Shown here: piece by piece, positions 1-6,952 of the stretch
Layout: each line of letters opens with the position of its first letter
Numbering within the stretch: position 1 is the first letter of the stretch
Virus record (IMG/VR): IMGVR_UViG_3300021142_000014
Location: 1-64,000 of that record
Source: a virus
Length of the DNA stretch: 64,000 nucleotides
Direction: 5' to 3' (one strand)
Program-made: the position numbers and the translations under genes
The notes under the pieces: generated by a model
Databases searched by the model: none
The model's input: the letters and a program-made list of their open reading frames with translations, nothing else
Told to the model about the DNA's origin: nothing

Positions 1-602
1 TGGTATACAACGCCTTGATCTATTAATTCTTTTACTTTTTGATCATACGCAAATGTTGTTGTGACGTATCTAACCCTATCACCTGTGACAGGTTTAACTC
101 CATGAAAGTATCTTCCTATACCTGGATGGATTAACAAGTCACCTTTTGATGATTTATACTGTAAACCTAGTTTTGGGTAGTAAATCTCGCCACCTTCAAA
201 GTCACTTAGGTAGAGTGTGAAAGCTAGCTGAACAAAATTGTTCCTGCCCATATCTTCTGTAGGGTTATCGGAATGTTCAAACATCCCTTGACCCTTTTGT
301 ATCCTGTGGATAGATCCAGGATCACTAAGAAACCAGTCTTCTGTAAACAGAGTCGCTATTTGTGCTTTAATCTCTTTGTTCTTCTTATTTACTTCTTCGT
401 TGTCAACAGTATATAAAAACTTTCCATACCACCAACCTCTTCTATTTCTTTCCCACCATTGTTCCTCTGGGACAGACTCTGCAAAATCAACGAGGTAATC
501 ACATGTTTCATCTGAGATGAAGTTTTTTATTACCCATATGTTCTCTTCAATTTGTACAAAATTAGGGTGTGATTTAAGGATGTCGTAATTGAATAATTCC
601 AT
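1..602 (-). CDS. 2-oxoglutarate/Fe(II)-dependent oxygenase, prolyl-4-hydroxylase type (3' end outside window)
   Basis: Read on the minus strand from the ATG at 600-602; about 200 codons are visible and the frame is still open at the left edge. The iron-binding triad is present: H110-x-D112 in FEHSDN and H167 in YFHGV, with a likely 2-oxoglutarate-binding Arg near 176. The segment LYLSDFEGGEIYYP is typical of the P4H-type double-stranded beta-helix. The family hydroxylates prolines or other residues using O2 and 2-oxoglutarate. It lies beyond the tagged small-gene cluster on the same strand. The substrate is unknown; modification of a virion or host protein is an inference. Confidence 0.85.
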   Translation of the reverse strand, partial: MELFNYDILKSHPNFVQIEENIWVIKNFISDETCDYLVDFAESVPEEQWWERNRRGWWYGKFLYTVDNEEVNKKNKEIKAQIATLFTEDWFLSDPGSIHRIQKGQGMFEHSDNPTEDMGRNNFVQLAFTLYLSDFEGGEIYYPKLGLQYKSSKGDLLIHPGIGRYFHGVKPVTGDRVRYVTTTFAYDQKVKELIDQGVVY

Positions 603-726
603 ACTTACTTAGTCAACAACTCAAAGCTTTTACATATGTGACAAAAGTAACGGTTCGGCGGGGGCGGCGCGGCTTGCATATATATTTCCCGAATTTTTTA
701 ATCTTTTAATGAGATCGTAATATAGC
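603..726. other. Intergenic spacer with a GC-rich patch
   Basis: No ORF is seen. Bases 651-677 contain 23 G/C of 27 in an otherwise AT-rich genome. The remainder is the leader of the oxygenase gene on the minus strand and one copy of a 25-nt repeat (700-724). Confidence 0.6.
700..724. repeat. 25-nt direct repeat, copy 1
   Basis: The 25-nt unit starting AATCTTTTAATGAGA at 700-724 recurs at 977-1001 with one mismatch. Each copy follows the stop codon of a tagged minus-strand gene (727-963 and 1004-1204). This is what a tandem duplication of a gene plus its 3' flank would leave. Confidence 0.85.
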
Positions 727-963
727 TTATTCAGTTATAGGCTCAGCAATAGTTGTGCCTTTATCATGAACATTCCAGTGGCACCGGTCAAATCGGCTTG
801 GGGTTCCATAATGGTTGTAATGAGTCCATTGTGGAGGTCTTCCTTTTATTATACCTGCTGGTACTCTTTCGTCAGGCGTTCCCTCATGTATTATACAAAA
901 ACCACAGTTCTTACATTTAGAATGATTATTGCATTCTTTAGCGTATTTGAGATTCCAATTCAT
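727..963 (-). CDS. MNWN-tagged small Cys/His-rich protein
   Basis: This 78-aa protein starts MNWNLKYAKE, the same N-terminal tag found on its neighbours. Directly after the tag comes a probable zinc site, C-x5-C-x2-C-x2-C with nearby His (CNNHSKCKNCGFC). The C-terminal part is rich in His, Trp and Tyr. The stretch just before the ATG (GAAAGACGAATA) resembles the region before the next gene's ATG. Function is unknown. Shared tag and context suggest a small internal virion protein, which is inference. Confidence 0.7.
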   Translation of the reverse strand: MNWNLKYAKECNNHSKCKNCGFCIIHEGTPDERVPAGIIKGRPPQWTHYNHYGTPSRFDRCHWNVHDKGTTIAEPITE

Positions 964-976
964 TATTCGTCTTTCA

Positions 977-1001
977 AATCTTTTAATGAGAACGTAATAT
1001 A
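977..1001. repeat. 25-nt direct repeat, copy 2
   Basis: Second copy of the repeat at 700-724, differing by one base. It lies in the spacer between two tagged genes. Confidence 0.85.
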
Positions 1002-1003
1002 TG

Positions 1004-1204
1004 TTATTTTAGAGTGAGAGGGTGATCCTTAGCCATGTGTTGGCCTAAGTCAATAGAAGACGTTTGTCCTTGTAGCTTTAGATCTCGATATTGACTATCG
1101 TTTAAGTTGTCAGACTTAAGGCCTTCAAAGGCAGAGCGCATGCTCTCTTGTAACTTATTACAAGTAGCACAACCCTCTATAGCGTATCTAGTGTTCCAGT
1201 TCAT
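1004..1204 (-). CDS. MNWN-tagged small protein
   Basis: The frame is open further upstream, but I start it at the ATG giving MNWNTRYAIE because all four neighbours start with the same tag. That gives 66 aa. After the tag there is one CxxC (GCATCNK), then a charged, probably helical region ending DHPLTLK. It starts 1 nt after the upstream gene ends (1206). Function unknown; likely a co-produced paralogue or partner of the other tagged proteins. Confidence 0.7.
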   Translation of the reverse strand: MNWNTRYAIEGCATCNKLQESMRSAFEGLKSDNLNDSQYRDLKLQGQTSSIDLGQHMAKDHPLTLK

Positions 1205-1205
1205 A

Positions 1206-1349
1206 TTATTCGTCTTTAAGATCTTCTTCATATTGACGCATCTTCTTTGCCATTTCAGCAGTGCTTTCAAAACTTTCATCAGGAGTAAAGTCAGCATCAA
1301 TGCTTAAATTGATATTATCTTCTGAAGCGTATCGTTCATTCCAATTCAT
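1206..1349 (-). CDS. MNWN-tagged acidic small protein
   Basis: This 47-aa protein is MNWNERYASE followed by an acidic tail rich in Asp and Glu. The open frame extends upstream of this ATG into the neighbouring gene, so the start is set by the tag. It ends 1 nt before the next tagged gene. After the tag there is little beyond an acidic linker, so the tag itself may be the functional part. Function unknown. Confidence 0.65.
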   Translation of the reverse strand: MNWNERYASEDNINLSIDADFTPDESFESTAEMAKKMRQYEEDLKDE

Positions 1350-1353
1350 ATTA

Positions 1354-1887
1354 TTAAATGTCTTCCATAGCATCTTTGTATGCTTTGTACTTTTTATACA
1401 GGGTTGCTTCGTCATGGCCACAACGACGATCGTTCTCATCACATAAAGGGTGATGTTGATCATTTGCAACGTCGCAATTACAACCGGCGCAGAAGCATGG
1501 TGATTCTGTACGATCACCATATTTATCACGATATTTAAGTATTTTTGAATAATCCGCTACTCCATTAAAACAATCAGTGTAATAATCTAAATCTATATTG
1601 TTTTTAGCAGCATCTAATGCATTTTTGTGAGAATAGTCGTAAAAATGCCGATTAATAATATAATTTTGAAGACGTACACCATTAGATTTAACTTCATGTG
1701 CTTGACCCTTAGTAACCAATGGAAGGTGGTCGCTGTAACGATTCATTAATGAATACTCATTCGTGTAATCATAAGGTTCGTTTTCTTCCAAACGTTTCTT
1801 CTTAAAACTATCTTGCACGTAATTAATAAAATCATTGTCATTTGATGATTTTTTTGCATCTAATGCATATCTAAGATTCCAATTCAT
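1354..1887 (-). CDS. MNWN-tagged protein with HHPLC..CGH zinc-like motif
   Basis: This 177-aa protein starts MNWNLRYALD. It has a charged, Tyr/Asp/Asn-rich middle and, near residues 130-155, a cysteine cluster CFCAGCNC followed by DQHHPLCDENDRRCGH. Almost the same motif ends the unrelated plus-strand protein at 10356-10733. The C-terminus (KYKAYKDAMEDI) resembles that of the next protein, 1889-2269 (KYKEYNDAMKDS), so the two are probably paralogues. The pattern suggests zinc binding. Function unknown. Confidence 0.75.
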   Translation of the reverse strand: MNWNLRYALDAKKSSNDNDFINYVQDSFKKKRLEENEPYDYTNEYSLMNRYSDHLPLVTKGQAHEVKSNGVRLQNYIINRHFYDYSHKNALDAAKNNIDLDYYTDCFNGVADYSKILKYRDKYGDRTESPCFCAGCNCDVANDQHHPLCDENDRRCGHDEATLYKKYKAYKDAMEDI

Positions 1888-1888
1888 A

Positions 1889-2269
1889 CTATTCCTCGTC
1901 GATCATACCACTTATAGAATAAGCGTGTTGTGTTAAATTATTTGCATGCTTTATTAAACTGTCTTTCATAGCATCGTTGTATTCTTTGTACTTTTCATTA
2001 GGAGTCTCTATGTGGTTCCATACATGGTTCCAGGCTTCTGCTGCTAAAGCATGAGCATTTGCGGCAAGCTTGTGGATTGTATGATCCGTATCACCCTCAT
2101 AATGTTGGTCAGCAGATTCAGTATGGTAAGCAGTCATACCATTATGGTAATTTTCATACTCTTCAGCTTTTTCTTTATTATACTTATCAGCATCGCTATT
2201 GAACTTTTCATCAAAGTTAGAAAAGTCATATAATGAATTATCATTAGCGTAACGTTGGTTCCAGTTCAT
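1889..2269 (-). CDS. MNWN-tagged hydrophilic protein
   Basis: This 126-aa protein starts MNWNQRYAND. The rest is rich in Asp, Asn, Tyr, His and Ala and looks helical. The KYKEYNDAMKDS segment matches the C-terminus of the upstream neighbour in the cluster. No membrane segment or known catalytic motif is visible. It is separated from both neighbours by 1-4 nt, so it is probably co-translated. Function unknown. Confidence 0.75.
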   Translation of the reverse strand: MNWNQRYANDNSLYDFSNFDEKFNSDADKYNKEKAEEYENYHNGMTAYHTESADQHYEGDTDHTIHKLAANAHALAAEAWNHVWNHIETPNEKYKEYNDAMKDSLIKHANNLTQHAYSISGMIDEE

Positions 2270-2270
2270 A

Positions 2271-2552
2271 CTACTGGTTCCTTTGCTTATGTATTTGACC
2301 TGTCATTGCGCCATACCAGATGGGTTGACTACCGAAAGGTATTGCTTGAGGGGTTGCTGTCTCTACAGGGGCTTGTGGGGCCTCTACAATGGCTTCTACG
2401 GCTACAGGCTCTTCTACCAAAGCTTCTTCGACAGCTTCCGCAATAACTACTTCTTCTACTTTGTCTTCTTCTTGTAGAACATCACTGAGGCCTTGTAGAG
2501 CTTCCTCTATAGGTGTTTCTATCTTTGTTGTTTTAGGTTTTGCTGTAGTCAT
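2271..2552 (-). CDS. Glu/Val/Ala-rich low-complexity protein
   Basis: This 93-aa protein begins MTTAKPKTTK and has a long acidic Glu/Val/Ala/Pro stretch (residues about 14-70), then a short tail with Trp and Tyr. Such composition is typical of scaffold-like or linker proteins. It has no N-terminal tag, although it sits inside the tagged cluster, 1 nt from the next gene. A scaffold-like role is possible but not shown. Confidence 0.6.
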   Translation of the reverse strand: MTTAKPKTTKIETPIEEALQGLSDVLQEEDKVEEVVIAEAVEEALVEEPVAVEAIVEAPQAPVETATPQAIPFGSQPIWYGAMTGQIHKQRNQ

Positions 2553-2595
2553 TATTCAGGAATTTTCTTAATTATTCATTACATTGCAATAATGA

Positions 2596-3375
2596 TTATC
2601 CATTAATGATCTTGTCTTGGCATTCTCTGCTACAAACATTTGCTTCAGGGTGACCAGTGTCTTTACCACAATTAAGGCAAGCACCAGCGTTGGTTCTCAT
2701 AGAAGTACCTTCACCTCGAAGAGTTTTGCATTCTGTGCAAGATGAATGGTGTTTGATCATATGCCTGTTGGTTGCTTTGATAACTTGCATAACATTGTCA
2801 TGATCGGCATTATCGGCAAAGAGTTGTTCATTCAAAGCCATTCTGGAATTAATGATGCCACGAGCAACACGGCATATAGAGTCTTCAGCAGAAGCTGTCT
2901 TAGAAAGACTTGCTACTCTTTCGCTCAATATATGTTTTTCAGCACAAGGCCGACATGCTACAGGAACATCGAGAGGAAGTTTATCAACACCAGCGTTTTC
3001 AATTCGAGTCCACCTGCCAGTATCAGGGTGTTTTACAAAACCAGAACTCATTAGATTAGTTTTTAATTTACCAAATTCATCATATTGTTTTCCCATTTCT
3101 TGATGATGTTGTACAGCTCGAGCGGTGCCTACGCTAGTCCCACAAGTATCACATTTACCTGTCCTTTTAAGTCGATCAGGTATTGCAGCAGAACCTGGAG
3201 TAGTTTTATTTTGAAAAACAAGTTCTCCATTTTCATTTTCATTTACTGAGGTTCTGGTTATGTCTGGGGATGCTGGTTGACCTGGTATTCTATCAAGAGG
3301 CGCAGCAATCTTTTGACCTAACGAGTTTGCATATTTAACATCCCATGGGGATAGTGGGTCGGGAATAAATGGCAT
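2596..3375 (-). CDS. Multi-zinc-ribbon protein with internal W-D-V-K-Y-A tag variant
   Basis: This 259-aa protein starts MPFIPDPLSPWDVKYANS, a variant of the WNxRYA tag at residues 10-15. It carries at least three cysteine clusters: CDTCG near 75, CRPC near 138, and C-terminal CTECKTLRG plus CLNCGKDTGHP..CSREC. These are consistent with several zinc ribbons. It is the first gene of the left minus-strand operon, next to the divergent spacer. Its function is unknown. Compare the similarly cysteine-rich 21398-22468. Confidence 0.75.
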   Translation of the reverse strand: MPFIPDPLSPWDVKYANSLGQKIAAPLDRIPGQPASPDITRTSVNENENGELVFQNKTTPGSAAIPDRLKRTGKCDTCGTSVGTARAVQHHQEMGKQYDEFGKLKTNLMSSGFVKHPDTGRWTRIENAGVDKLPLDVPVACRPCAEKHILSERVASLSKTASAEDSICRVARGIINSRMALNEQLFADNADHDNVMQVIKATNRHMIKHHSSCTECKTLRGEGTSMRTNAGACLNCGKDTGHPEANVCSRECQDKIING

Positions 3376-3674
3376 GACGAATCCTTTCGTATCTATATCC
3401 TATAGTAATTAGCACCCTATTTTACAGTATCTCTGAAAATGCCCCAAGGGGTCCCCGCCATTTTTTTTAAGTGACCTCTTTTCCTATAATAGGGGTCCCA
3501 TTTTCTATAAGTACCCCCCCTATGAAAACCCTTTGTTTCTGGAAAAGGCAAAAACTTGTCATCCTATTTTACGCCTTACATTGAGAGATGAAGTACAAAG
3601 GCAAAAAGGTTATGAACTTCTTTGGACATCATCATTCGGTAATCCTAAGTAAGAAATGAAAGGAGGTGAGTAAC
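3376..3674. other. Divergent intergenic region, probable promoter region for both directions
   Basis: No gene is seen. The region separates the left minus-strand operon from the plus-strand block, so it should hold divergent promoters. A TATAAT occurs on the plus strand at 3485-3490, but without a good -35 box. CCTATTTTAC occurs twice (around 3417 and 3563), and GGGGTCCC-type strings and homopolymer runs are present. I could not assign a convincing promoter. Confidence 0.4.
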
Positions 3675-3809
3675 ATGCGTATTCCAAAGTTTAACTCTGG
3701 AAGCAAGCCAACGTATCGTGGTCAGTTTAGTACACCTGCATGGCCTGCAGCTAGTGGCAGAACAACGTCATCAGGTAGACGTAATTCACCACGACGTAGA
3801 ACTAAGTAA
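3675..3809 (+). CDS. Small basic protein
   Basis: ATG at 3675 follows a strong ribosome-binding site (AGGAGGTGAG). The protein has 44 aa and ends in a Ser/Arg-rich basic tail (GRRNSPRRRTK), which suggests nucleic-acid or membrane-phosphate binding. It is the first gene of the plus-strand block. No family was recognised. Confidence 0.65.
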   Translation: MRIPKFNSGSKPTYRGQFSTPAWPAASGRTTSSGRRNSPRRRTK

Positions 3810-3863
3810 ACCTCAATGCAGGAGGTCCCATATCAACTCAGAAATGGTTTGGTGTGGTGCCTC

Positions 3864-3877
3864 ATGTCGTGAGACAT
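3864..3877 (+). ncRNA. GNRA-type leader hairpin (ATGTC-GTGA-GACAT)
   Basis: Perfect 5-bp stem with a GTGA tetraloop, in the leader of the gene at 3910. The same hairpin occurs at 4290-4303 and 5612-5625, and as ACGTC-GGGA-GACGT at 14318-14331. It is always followed by an A-rich stretch with AACAAG and a Shine-Dalgarno sequence. Confidence 0.7.
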
Positions 3878-3909
3878 CAATTAAACAAGTAAGAAAGTAA
3901 GTGATAAAT

Positions 3910-4071
3910 ATGAGTGTTAACTCGTACACAAGTAATGACTGGAGTAAGTTCATAGATGAGTTTGAATCTGGTGAGCTTGCCCCTCCAATGGTTGAAGTAA
4001 TTGAACCTGAGGAACCACGTCGCACACACTGTTGTTCTGACTGCGGTTGTGAGTGTGGTGGTTGTAACTAA
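3910..4071 (+). CDS. Small protein with Cys-rich C-terminus
   Basis: 53 aa from the ATG at 3910. The N-terminal 40 residues are acidic. The C-terminus is packed with cysteines (CCSDCGCECGGC, residues 41-52), a metallothionein-like density consistent with metal binding. The next gene starts 18 nt on behind GAAAGGAGG. A membrane-anchored protein at 52084-52251 ends in a comparable Cys-rich tail. Function unknown. Confidence 0.65.
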   Translation: MSVNSYTSNDWSKFIDEFESGELAPPMVEVIEPEEPRRTHCCSDCGCECGGCN

Positions 4072-4089
4072 GTAAGAAAGGAGGTAATC

Positions 4090-4251
4090 ATGGCATCAAG
4101 CAAAAGCTTGATCCAATGTGACACATGCGGACGATGGGACGAAGTTTACGACCAAGACTTAATGTCAATCTTTAAGACGCTTGGCGGTTGTAAATTCGTC
4201 TGTCACCTTTGTGCAATTGAAGCAATGCAACAAAAAGAAGTAAGCCTCTAG
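4090..4251 (+). CDS. Zinc-ribbon miniprotein
   Basis: 53 aa from the ATG at 4090, preceded by AGGAGGTAATC. Four cysteines fit a zinc ribbon: C10-x2-C13 (CDTC) and C38-x2-C41 (CHLC), with an extra C34. No catalytic motif is visible. Such ribbons in phages often bind host proteins or nucleic acid; that is inference. Confidence 0.7.
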   Translation: MASSKSLIQCDTCGRWDEVYDQDLMSIFKTLGGCKFVCHLCAIEAMQQKEVSL

Positions 4252-4261
4252 ACAGGCTGGC

Positions 4262-4303
4262 ATCACCGGGGTAACTCGGTGGTGGCTACATGTCGTGAGA
4301 CAT
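4262..4303 (+). ncRNA. Two-hairpin leader element
   Basis: Starts 10 nt after the stop of the upstream gene. Hairpin 1 pairs ATCACCG (4262-4268) with CGGTGGT (4277-4283). Hairpin 2 is the recurrent ATGTC-GTGA-GACAT (4290-4303). The AACAAGTAAGAAAGGA leader of the next gene follows. Confidence 0.6.
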
Positions 4304-4335
4304 CTGCAGTAAATAACAAGTAAGAAAGGAAATAT

Positions 4336-4617
4336 ATGTCAGAGACAGTTCTAGCCTGGTCAACAATGATCTGGTCAGATACACCTGAGCCTCAACCCAG
4401 AGAGTTGTATGGAGGTTCACTTCTGTTGGCTGTACAAAACAGATGGAATCGCTCAAGCGACGATCCAGATAGGAAGTTTATACCTGGTCTGCTCGGGGCA
4501 TCACCTACTGTCACTGTTATCAGTGGCACAGGTAATATCGAGGTCGTTATAGCCAACGATCTTAACGAAGTCAGGGTAGAGAATATCAAGCCTAACTTAT
4601 TAGTCATTACAGACTAA
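4336..4617 (+). CDS. Hypothetical protein
   Basis: 93 aa behind the standard AAGTAAGAAAGGA leader. It contains Trp/Pro-rich N-terminal segments and a C-terminal half of alternating hydrophobic residues (TVTVISGTGNIEVVIAND), which suggests a small beta-rich domain. No cysteine cluster or membrane segment is visible. It is flanked by structured RNA elements on both sides. Family not recognised. Confidence 0.6.
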   Translation: MSETVLAWSTMIWSDTPEPQPRELYGGSLLLAVQNRWNRSSDDPDRKFIPGLLGASPTVTVISGTGNIEVVIANDLNEVRVENIKPNLLVITD

Positions 4618-4624
4618 TGGGTTA

Positions 4625-4717
4625 CCCCACCTGGCTATCCACCAGGCTCCTGTTCAATGGAGAGTCAGAGTCAAATCTGACTTGGGGACGTTACCACTGC
4701 AGGGATGCAGGAGTAAC
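4625..4717 (+). ncRNA. tRNA-like four-arm leader element without a D-arm
   Basis: Begins 8 nt after the upstream stop. Closing stem is CCCCA (4625-4629) with TGGGG (4683-4687). Arm A is CCTGG, a 7-nt loop CTATCCA, then CCAGG, with anticodon-arm geometry. Arm B is CTCC-8-GGAG. Arm C is AGTCAGA-GTCAAA-TCTGACT, resembling a T-arm. A nested hairpin GTTAC/CTGCA-GGGA-TGCAG/GTAAC follows (4690-4717). It lacks a D-arm, so it is not a standard tRNA. Confidence 0.55.
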
Positions 4718-4778
4718 AGCAGTAACCGGTAACTCAGCGGATCTGAGGAAATAAATAAATAAGAGAAGGAAGACTATT

Positions 4779-5510
4779 ATGTCAGAATTCAACGTAACCA
4801 CAACCAACGAGATCATGTCGGAGGAGGATGTAGCTAAACTGTTACACGACTCTTTCTACGTATTCTCGGAGGAGACTGTAGCAGAACACGAGATGCTCGT
4901 GGATGCTGTGCAGATCTTGACTCTAGCAGGTAAAATGCTAGACCAAGTCGCTGCAGCTGCAATTAGTCAGGCTAAGTCAGAGAACAACTACGGCGTAGGT
5001 CGTGTGTTCGATGTCTTTACCACTGACCAATTGAAGTACGGTCGTCACGTAGTTGCAGCTGTTATGGCTCTTACGCCAACAACAGTTGTGACCCGTGCTA
5101 TGTCATACGCTGGTAAGTACAGTAAGTCCCGTCCGCAGATCATGATCAACTCTGAGATCAAGATTGACGGTAGAGGACATAAGTACTACGAGTACATGCG
5201 TAGCTACCACTACGTGACATCCAATGTTCACAGTCCATGGGATGCGTTTAACACCAAGAACGGTGCCAAGCGTACACACAAGTTGTTCATTGCCGGTGAC
5301 CAGAAGTTCTACACCGTCAAGAACGGCAAGCGTGTTGCGGTTGCACTCGGTGCTCCAAGTGAATATGACAAGGAGATCAATGCAGCCCACTCCAGTGGTG
5401 CAGTTACACAATACACACAGGCTCTTAATGAGATCCCACAGGACCTTATCGAGACGCTGAGTGAGAATCAACAGCAGTTGTTCTTGGAAGCATTCAAGAG
5501 CATTAAGTAA
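4779..5510 (+). CDS. Hypothetical protein, 243 aa
   Basis: ATG behind AAGAGAAGGAAG. The N-terminal half is helical and acidic. The middle is basic and Tyr-rich (SYAGKYSKSRPQIMIN, YYEYMRSYHYV), and the C-terminus is Gln/Leu-rich. Codon use here is more GC-rich and C-ending (GTACGGTCGTCAC) than in the AT-rich small genes downstream, which may mark high expression or a different origin. No family was recognised. Confidence 0.7.
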   Translation: MSEFNVTTTNEIMSEEDVAKLLHDSFYVFSEETVAEHEMLVDAVQILTLAGKMLDQVAAAAISQAKSENNYGVGRVFDVFTTDQLKYGRHVVAAVMALTPTTVVTRAMSYAGKYSKSRPQIMINSEIKIDGRGHKYYEYMRSYHYVTSNVHSPWDAFNTKNGAKRTHKLFIAGDQKFYTVKNGKRVAVALGAPSEYDKEINAAHSSGAVTQYTQALNEIPQDLIETLSENQQQLFLEAFKSIK

Positions 5511-5551
5511 TACCCGCAGTAAGACCTGAGGTATGTCTATAAACTGCCTCA

Positions 5552-5625
5552 CCACCCCCCCTGGGGGATACCTTATAGGTGTATTAGGTTCGATTCCTAA
5601 TGGGGTGGGCCATGTCGTGAGACAT
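5552..5625 (+). ncRNA. tRNA-like element ending GCCA, plus GTGA hairpin
   Basis: A 7-bp closing stem CCACCCC (5552-5558) pairs with GGGGTGG (5602-5608), followed by G and CCA (5609-5612) as in a tRNA 3' end. Inside is an ACCT/AGGT stem and an exact T-arm: ATTAGG, loop TTCGATT, CCTAAT (5583-5601). There is no canonical anticodon arm. The hairpin ATGTC-GTGA-GACAT (5612-5625) overlaps its last base. A site for host RNase P or Z is the obvious inference. Confidence 0.6.
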
Positions 5626-5656
5626 TGAATAAATAAACAAGAAAGGAAGTATAGGT

Positions 5657-5971
5657 ATGATAAACGAGCGAGTCGTTATCACATGGATAGATGAGCCTAA
5701 GCTATTTGACAGGGTATTCCGGAAGAAGGAAATGCGCTGTGGAGTAATTAGAGAGTCATTCCCATCTCTAGAGACTGCAGTTGTCTTTATGACAGAAGTC
5801 TATGGAGTTAATCCTAAGACATGGGTTATTAACCGAGAAGGAGATACTCTTTCCGCGAGTAAGGATCTACGTCCCATGGGCGGGGATAAGTCTATTCGTT
5901 TCACGATAACTAATCTAGTTATATCTAATGACATGTTAGACGAACCATTAGGTATCGATCTAGTGTTCTAG
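5657..5971 (+). CDS. Hypothetical protein
   Basis: 104 aa behind CAAGAAAGGAAGT. Mixed alpha/beta composition with a basic patch near residues 20-30 (FRKKEMRCG). No cysteine cluster, signal peptide or membrane segment is visible. It is the last gene before the long non-coding region at 5972-6544. Family not recognised. Confidence 0.65.
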   Translation: MINERVVITWIDEPKLFDRVFRKKEMRCGVIRESFPSLETAVVFMTEVYGVNPKTWVINREGDTLSASKDLRPMGGDKSIRFTITNLVISNDMLDEPLGIDLVF

Positions 5972-6544
5972 TATAGATCGTTCTGCGTGGGACATACGAA
6001 ATATTATACGGGTGATTTAGGTCTCCGCATTTGTACTTCATATGTTCCACGTGGAACATTTATATCGATTCGATATATACTAATAAACTAATATCATATT
6101 ATGCTAATAGGTTATTACATTATTGTAATGCCATCCTAAGCTATGTTAAATGGCCTTGTTATTCAAATTCAGGGGCCTAACGTATGTTGCTAATAAGTTA
6201 ATAGCTTATTATGCTAGACACTCAAACCTCCCGAGTGCGACGCATATGTGCATAGTTTAGAATGGCATTAGGATCATGTATCCTATGAAAAAGCGCATAT
6301 TTTGAGACATGTTTACACATATCTAAGGCATCTCTTTTGTAGGTCTATCTACAATCATATGGAGAGTAGTGGTTCTATGTGGAGCGATGTGGTGTAAAGT
6401 GGTGTGGATACAGTCTCTATAGGTAGCTGTGTAGGTAGTATTCTAGTAAGGGCTGGAGTGTTATCTACAGGGTTATCTATGTACGTGAGTACAGTGGTTT
6501 CTCTCCTTGCCCAGGGTTTGGGTGTTAATAATAAGTAAGGAAGT
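5972..6544. other. Non-coding palindrome-rich region, candidate partition/replication region
   Basis: About 570 bp without a credible ORF. It contains the parS-like palindrome at 6042-6059 and further inverted repeats: ATATCGA-T-TCGATAT near 6063-6077, ATTACA-4-TGTAAT near 6114-6129, and AATAAG-7-CTTATT near 6192-6210. DnaA-box-like 9-mers occur at 6403-6411 (complement GTATCCACA) and 6461-6469 (TTATCTACA), each one mismatch from TTATCCACA. An origin or centromere role is inference. Confidence 0.45.
6042..6059. promoter_or_regulatory. Perfect 18-bp parS-like palindrome
   Basis: ATGTTCCACGTGGAACAT is a perfect palindrome. Its 16-bp core TGTTCCACGTGGAACA differs from the common bacterial ParB site TGTTTCACGTGAAACA only at one symmetric base pair, and such C/G versions are known as chromosomal parS sites. 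No ParB gene is seen in this window, so host ParB would be the reader if the site is functional. Confidence 0.55.
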
Positions 6545-6550
6545 ATGTAT

Positions 6551-6952
6551 ATGCTAATGTCACTTTACAGCGCATGCTGGAAGTACGATCAAGTAAGTGT
6601 GGAGGGTTCCCCGCTTGGCTATGTCTTTGATGAATGGCTTAAGCTGTTTGGACACCATCACATTCATGTTGGTTTGTTTGATTTGTCAGATGTATTCTCT
6701 GTGGTTCAAATGGAGGTTTCTCCGCAGGGTGTCTGGCAGTTGACTAGCAGTACTCCGCGACTCAGGGATGAAACAGCAATATCTCTCTTTCAGGCTACCA
6801 AGAAGGTAATCCGTTCAGAGGTAAAGCATGGTCCATATGTGTGTGCAAATAGTTGCTCTCACGGCCGGATCGAGGGTTCATTCCTTCACCTAGTACAGAA
6901 TCAACACATAGATTTGTATAACCCAGAGCGTGATGGAGTAAGTCAGTATTGA
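6551..6952 (+). CDS. Hypothetical protein
   Basis: I use the ATG at 6551 because it is 9 nt from AAGGA; an in-frame ATG at 6545 is only 3 nt from it. The protein is about 133 aa with a hydrophobic, His/Phe-rich centre (FGHHHIHVGLFDLSDVF) and one Cys near the start plus two near residue 100. No known motif was recognised. It follows the parS-like region and precedes a hairpin element. Confidence 0.6.
   Translation: MLMSLYSACWKYDQVSVEGSPLGYVFDEWLKLFGHHHIHVGLFDLSDVFSVVQMEVSPQGVWQLTSSTPRLRDETAISLFQATKKVIRSEVKHGPYVCANSCSHGRIEGSFLHLVQNQHIDLYNPERDGVSQY

Noticed and set aside
1205-1529. Longer forms of the tagged ORFs with extra N-terminal residues
   Set aside because: The extensions overlap the neighbouring genes, while the MNWN start is common to all five proteins.
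3816-3872. 18-codon ORF (ATG CAG GAG ...) in the leader before 3910
   Set aside because: No ribosome-binding site at proper distance, and it overlaps the recurring hairpin; ACCTC/GAGGT pairing explains the sequence better.
4241-4330. Possible hammerhead in this leader
   Set aside because: The GTGA hairpin resembles stem III of the ribozymes, but no CUGAUGA or GAAA strand is present, so I list it only as a hairpin element.
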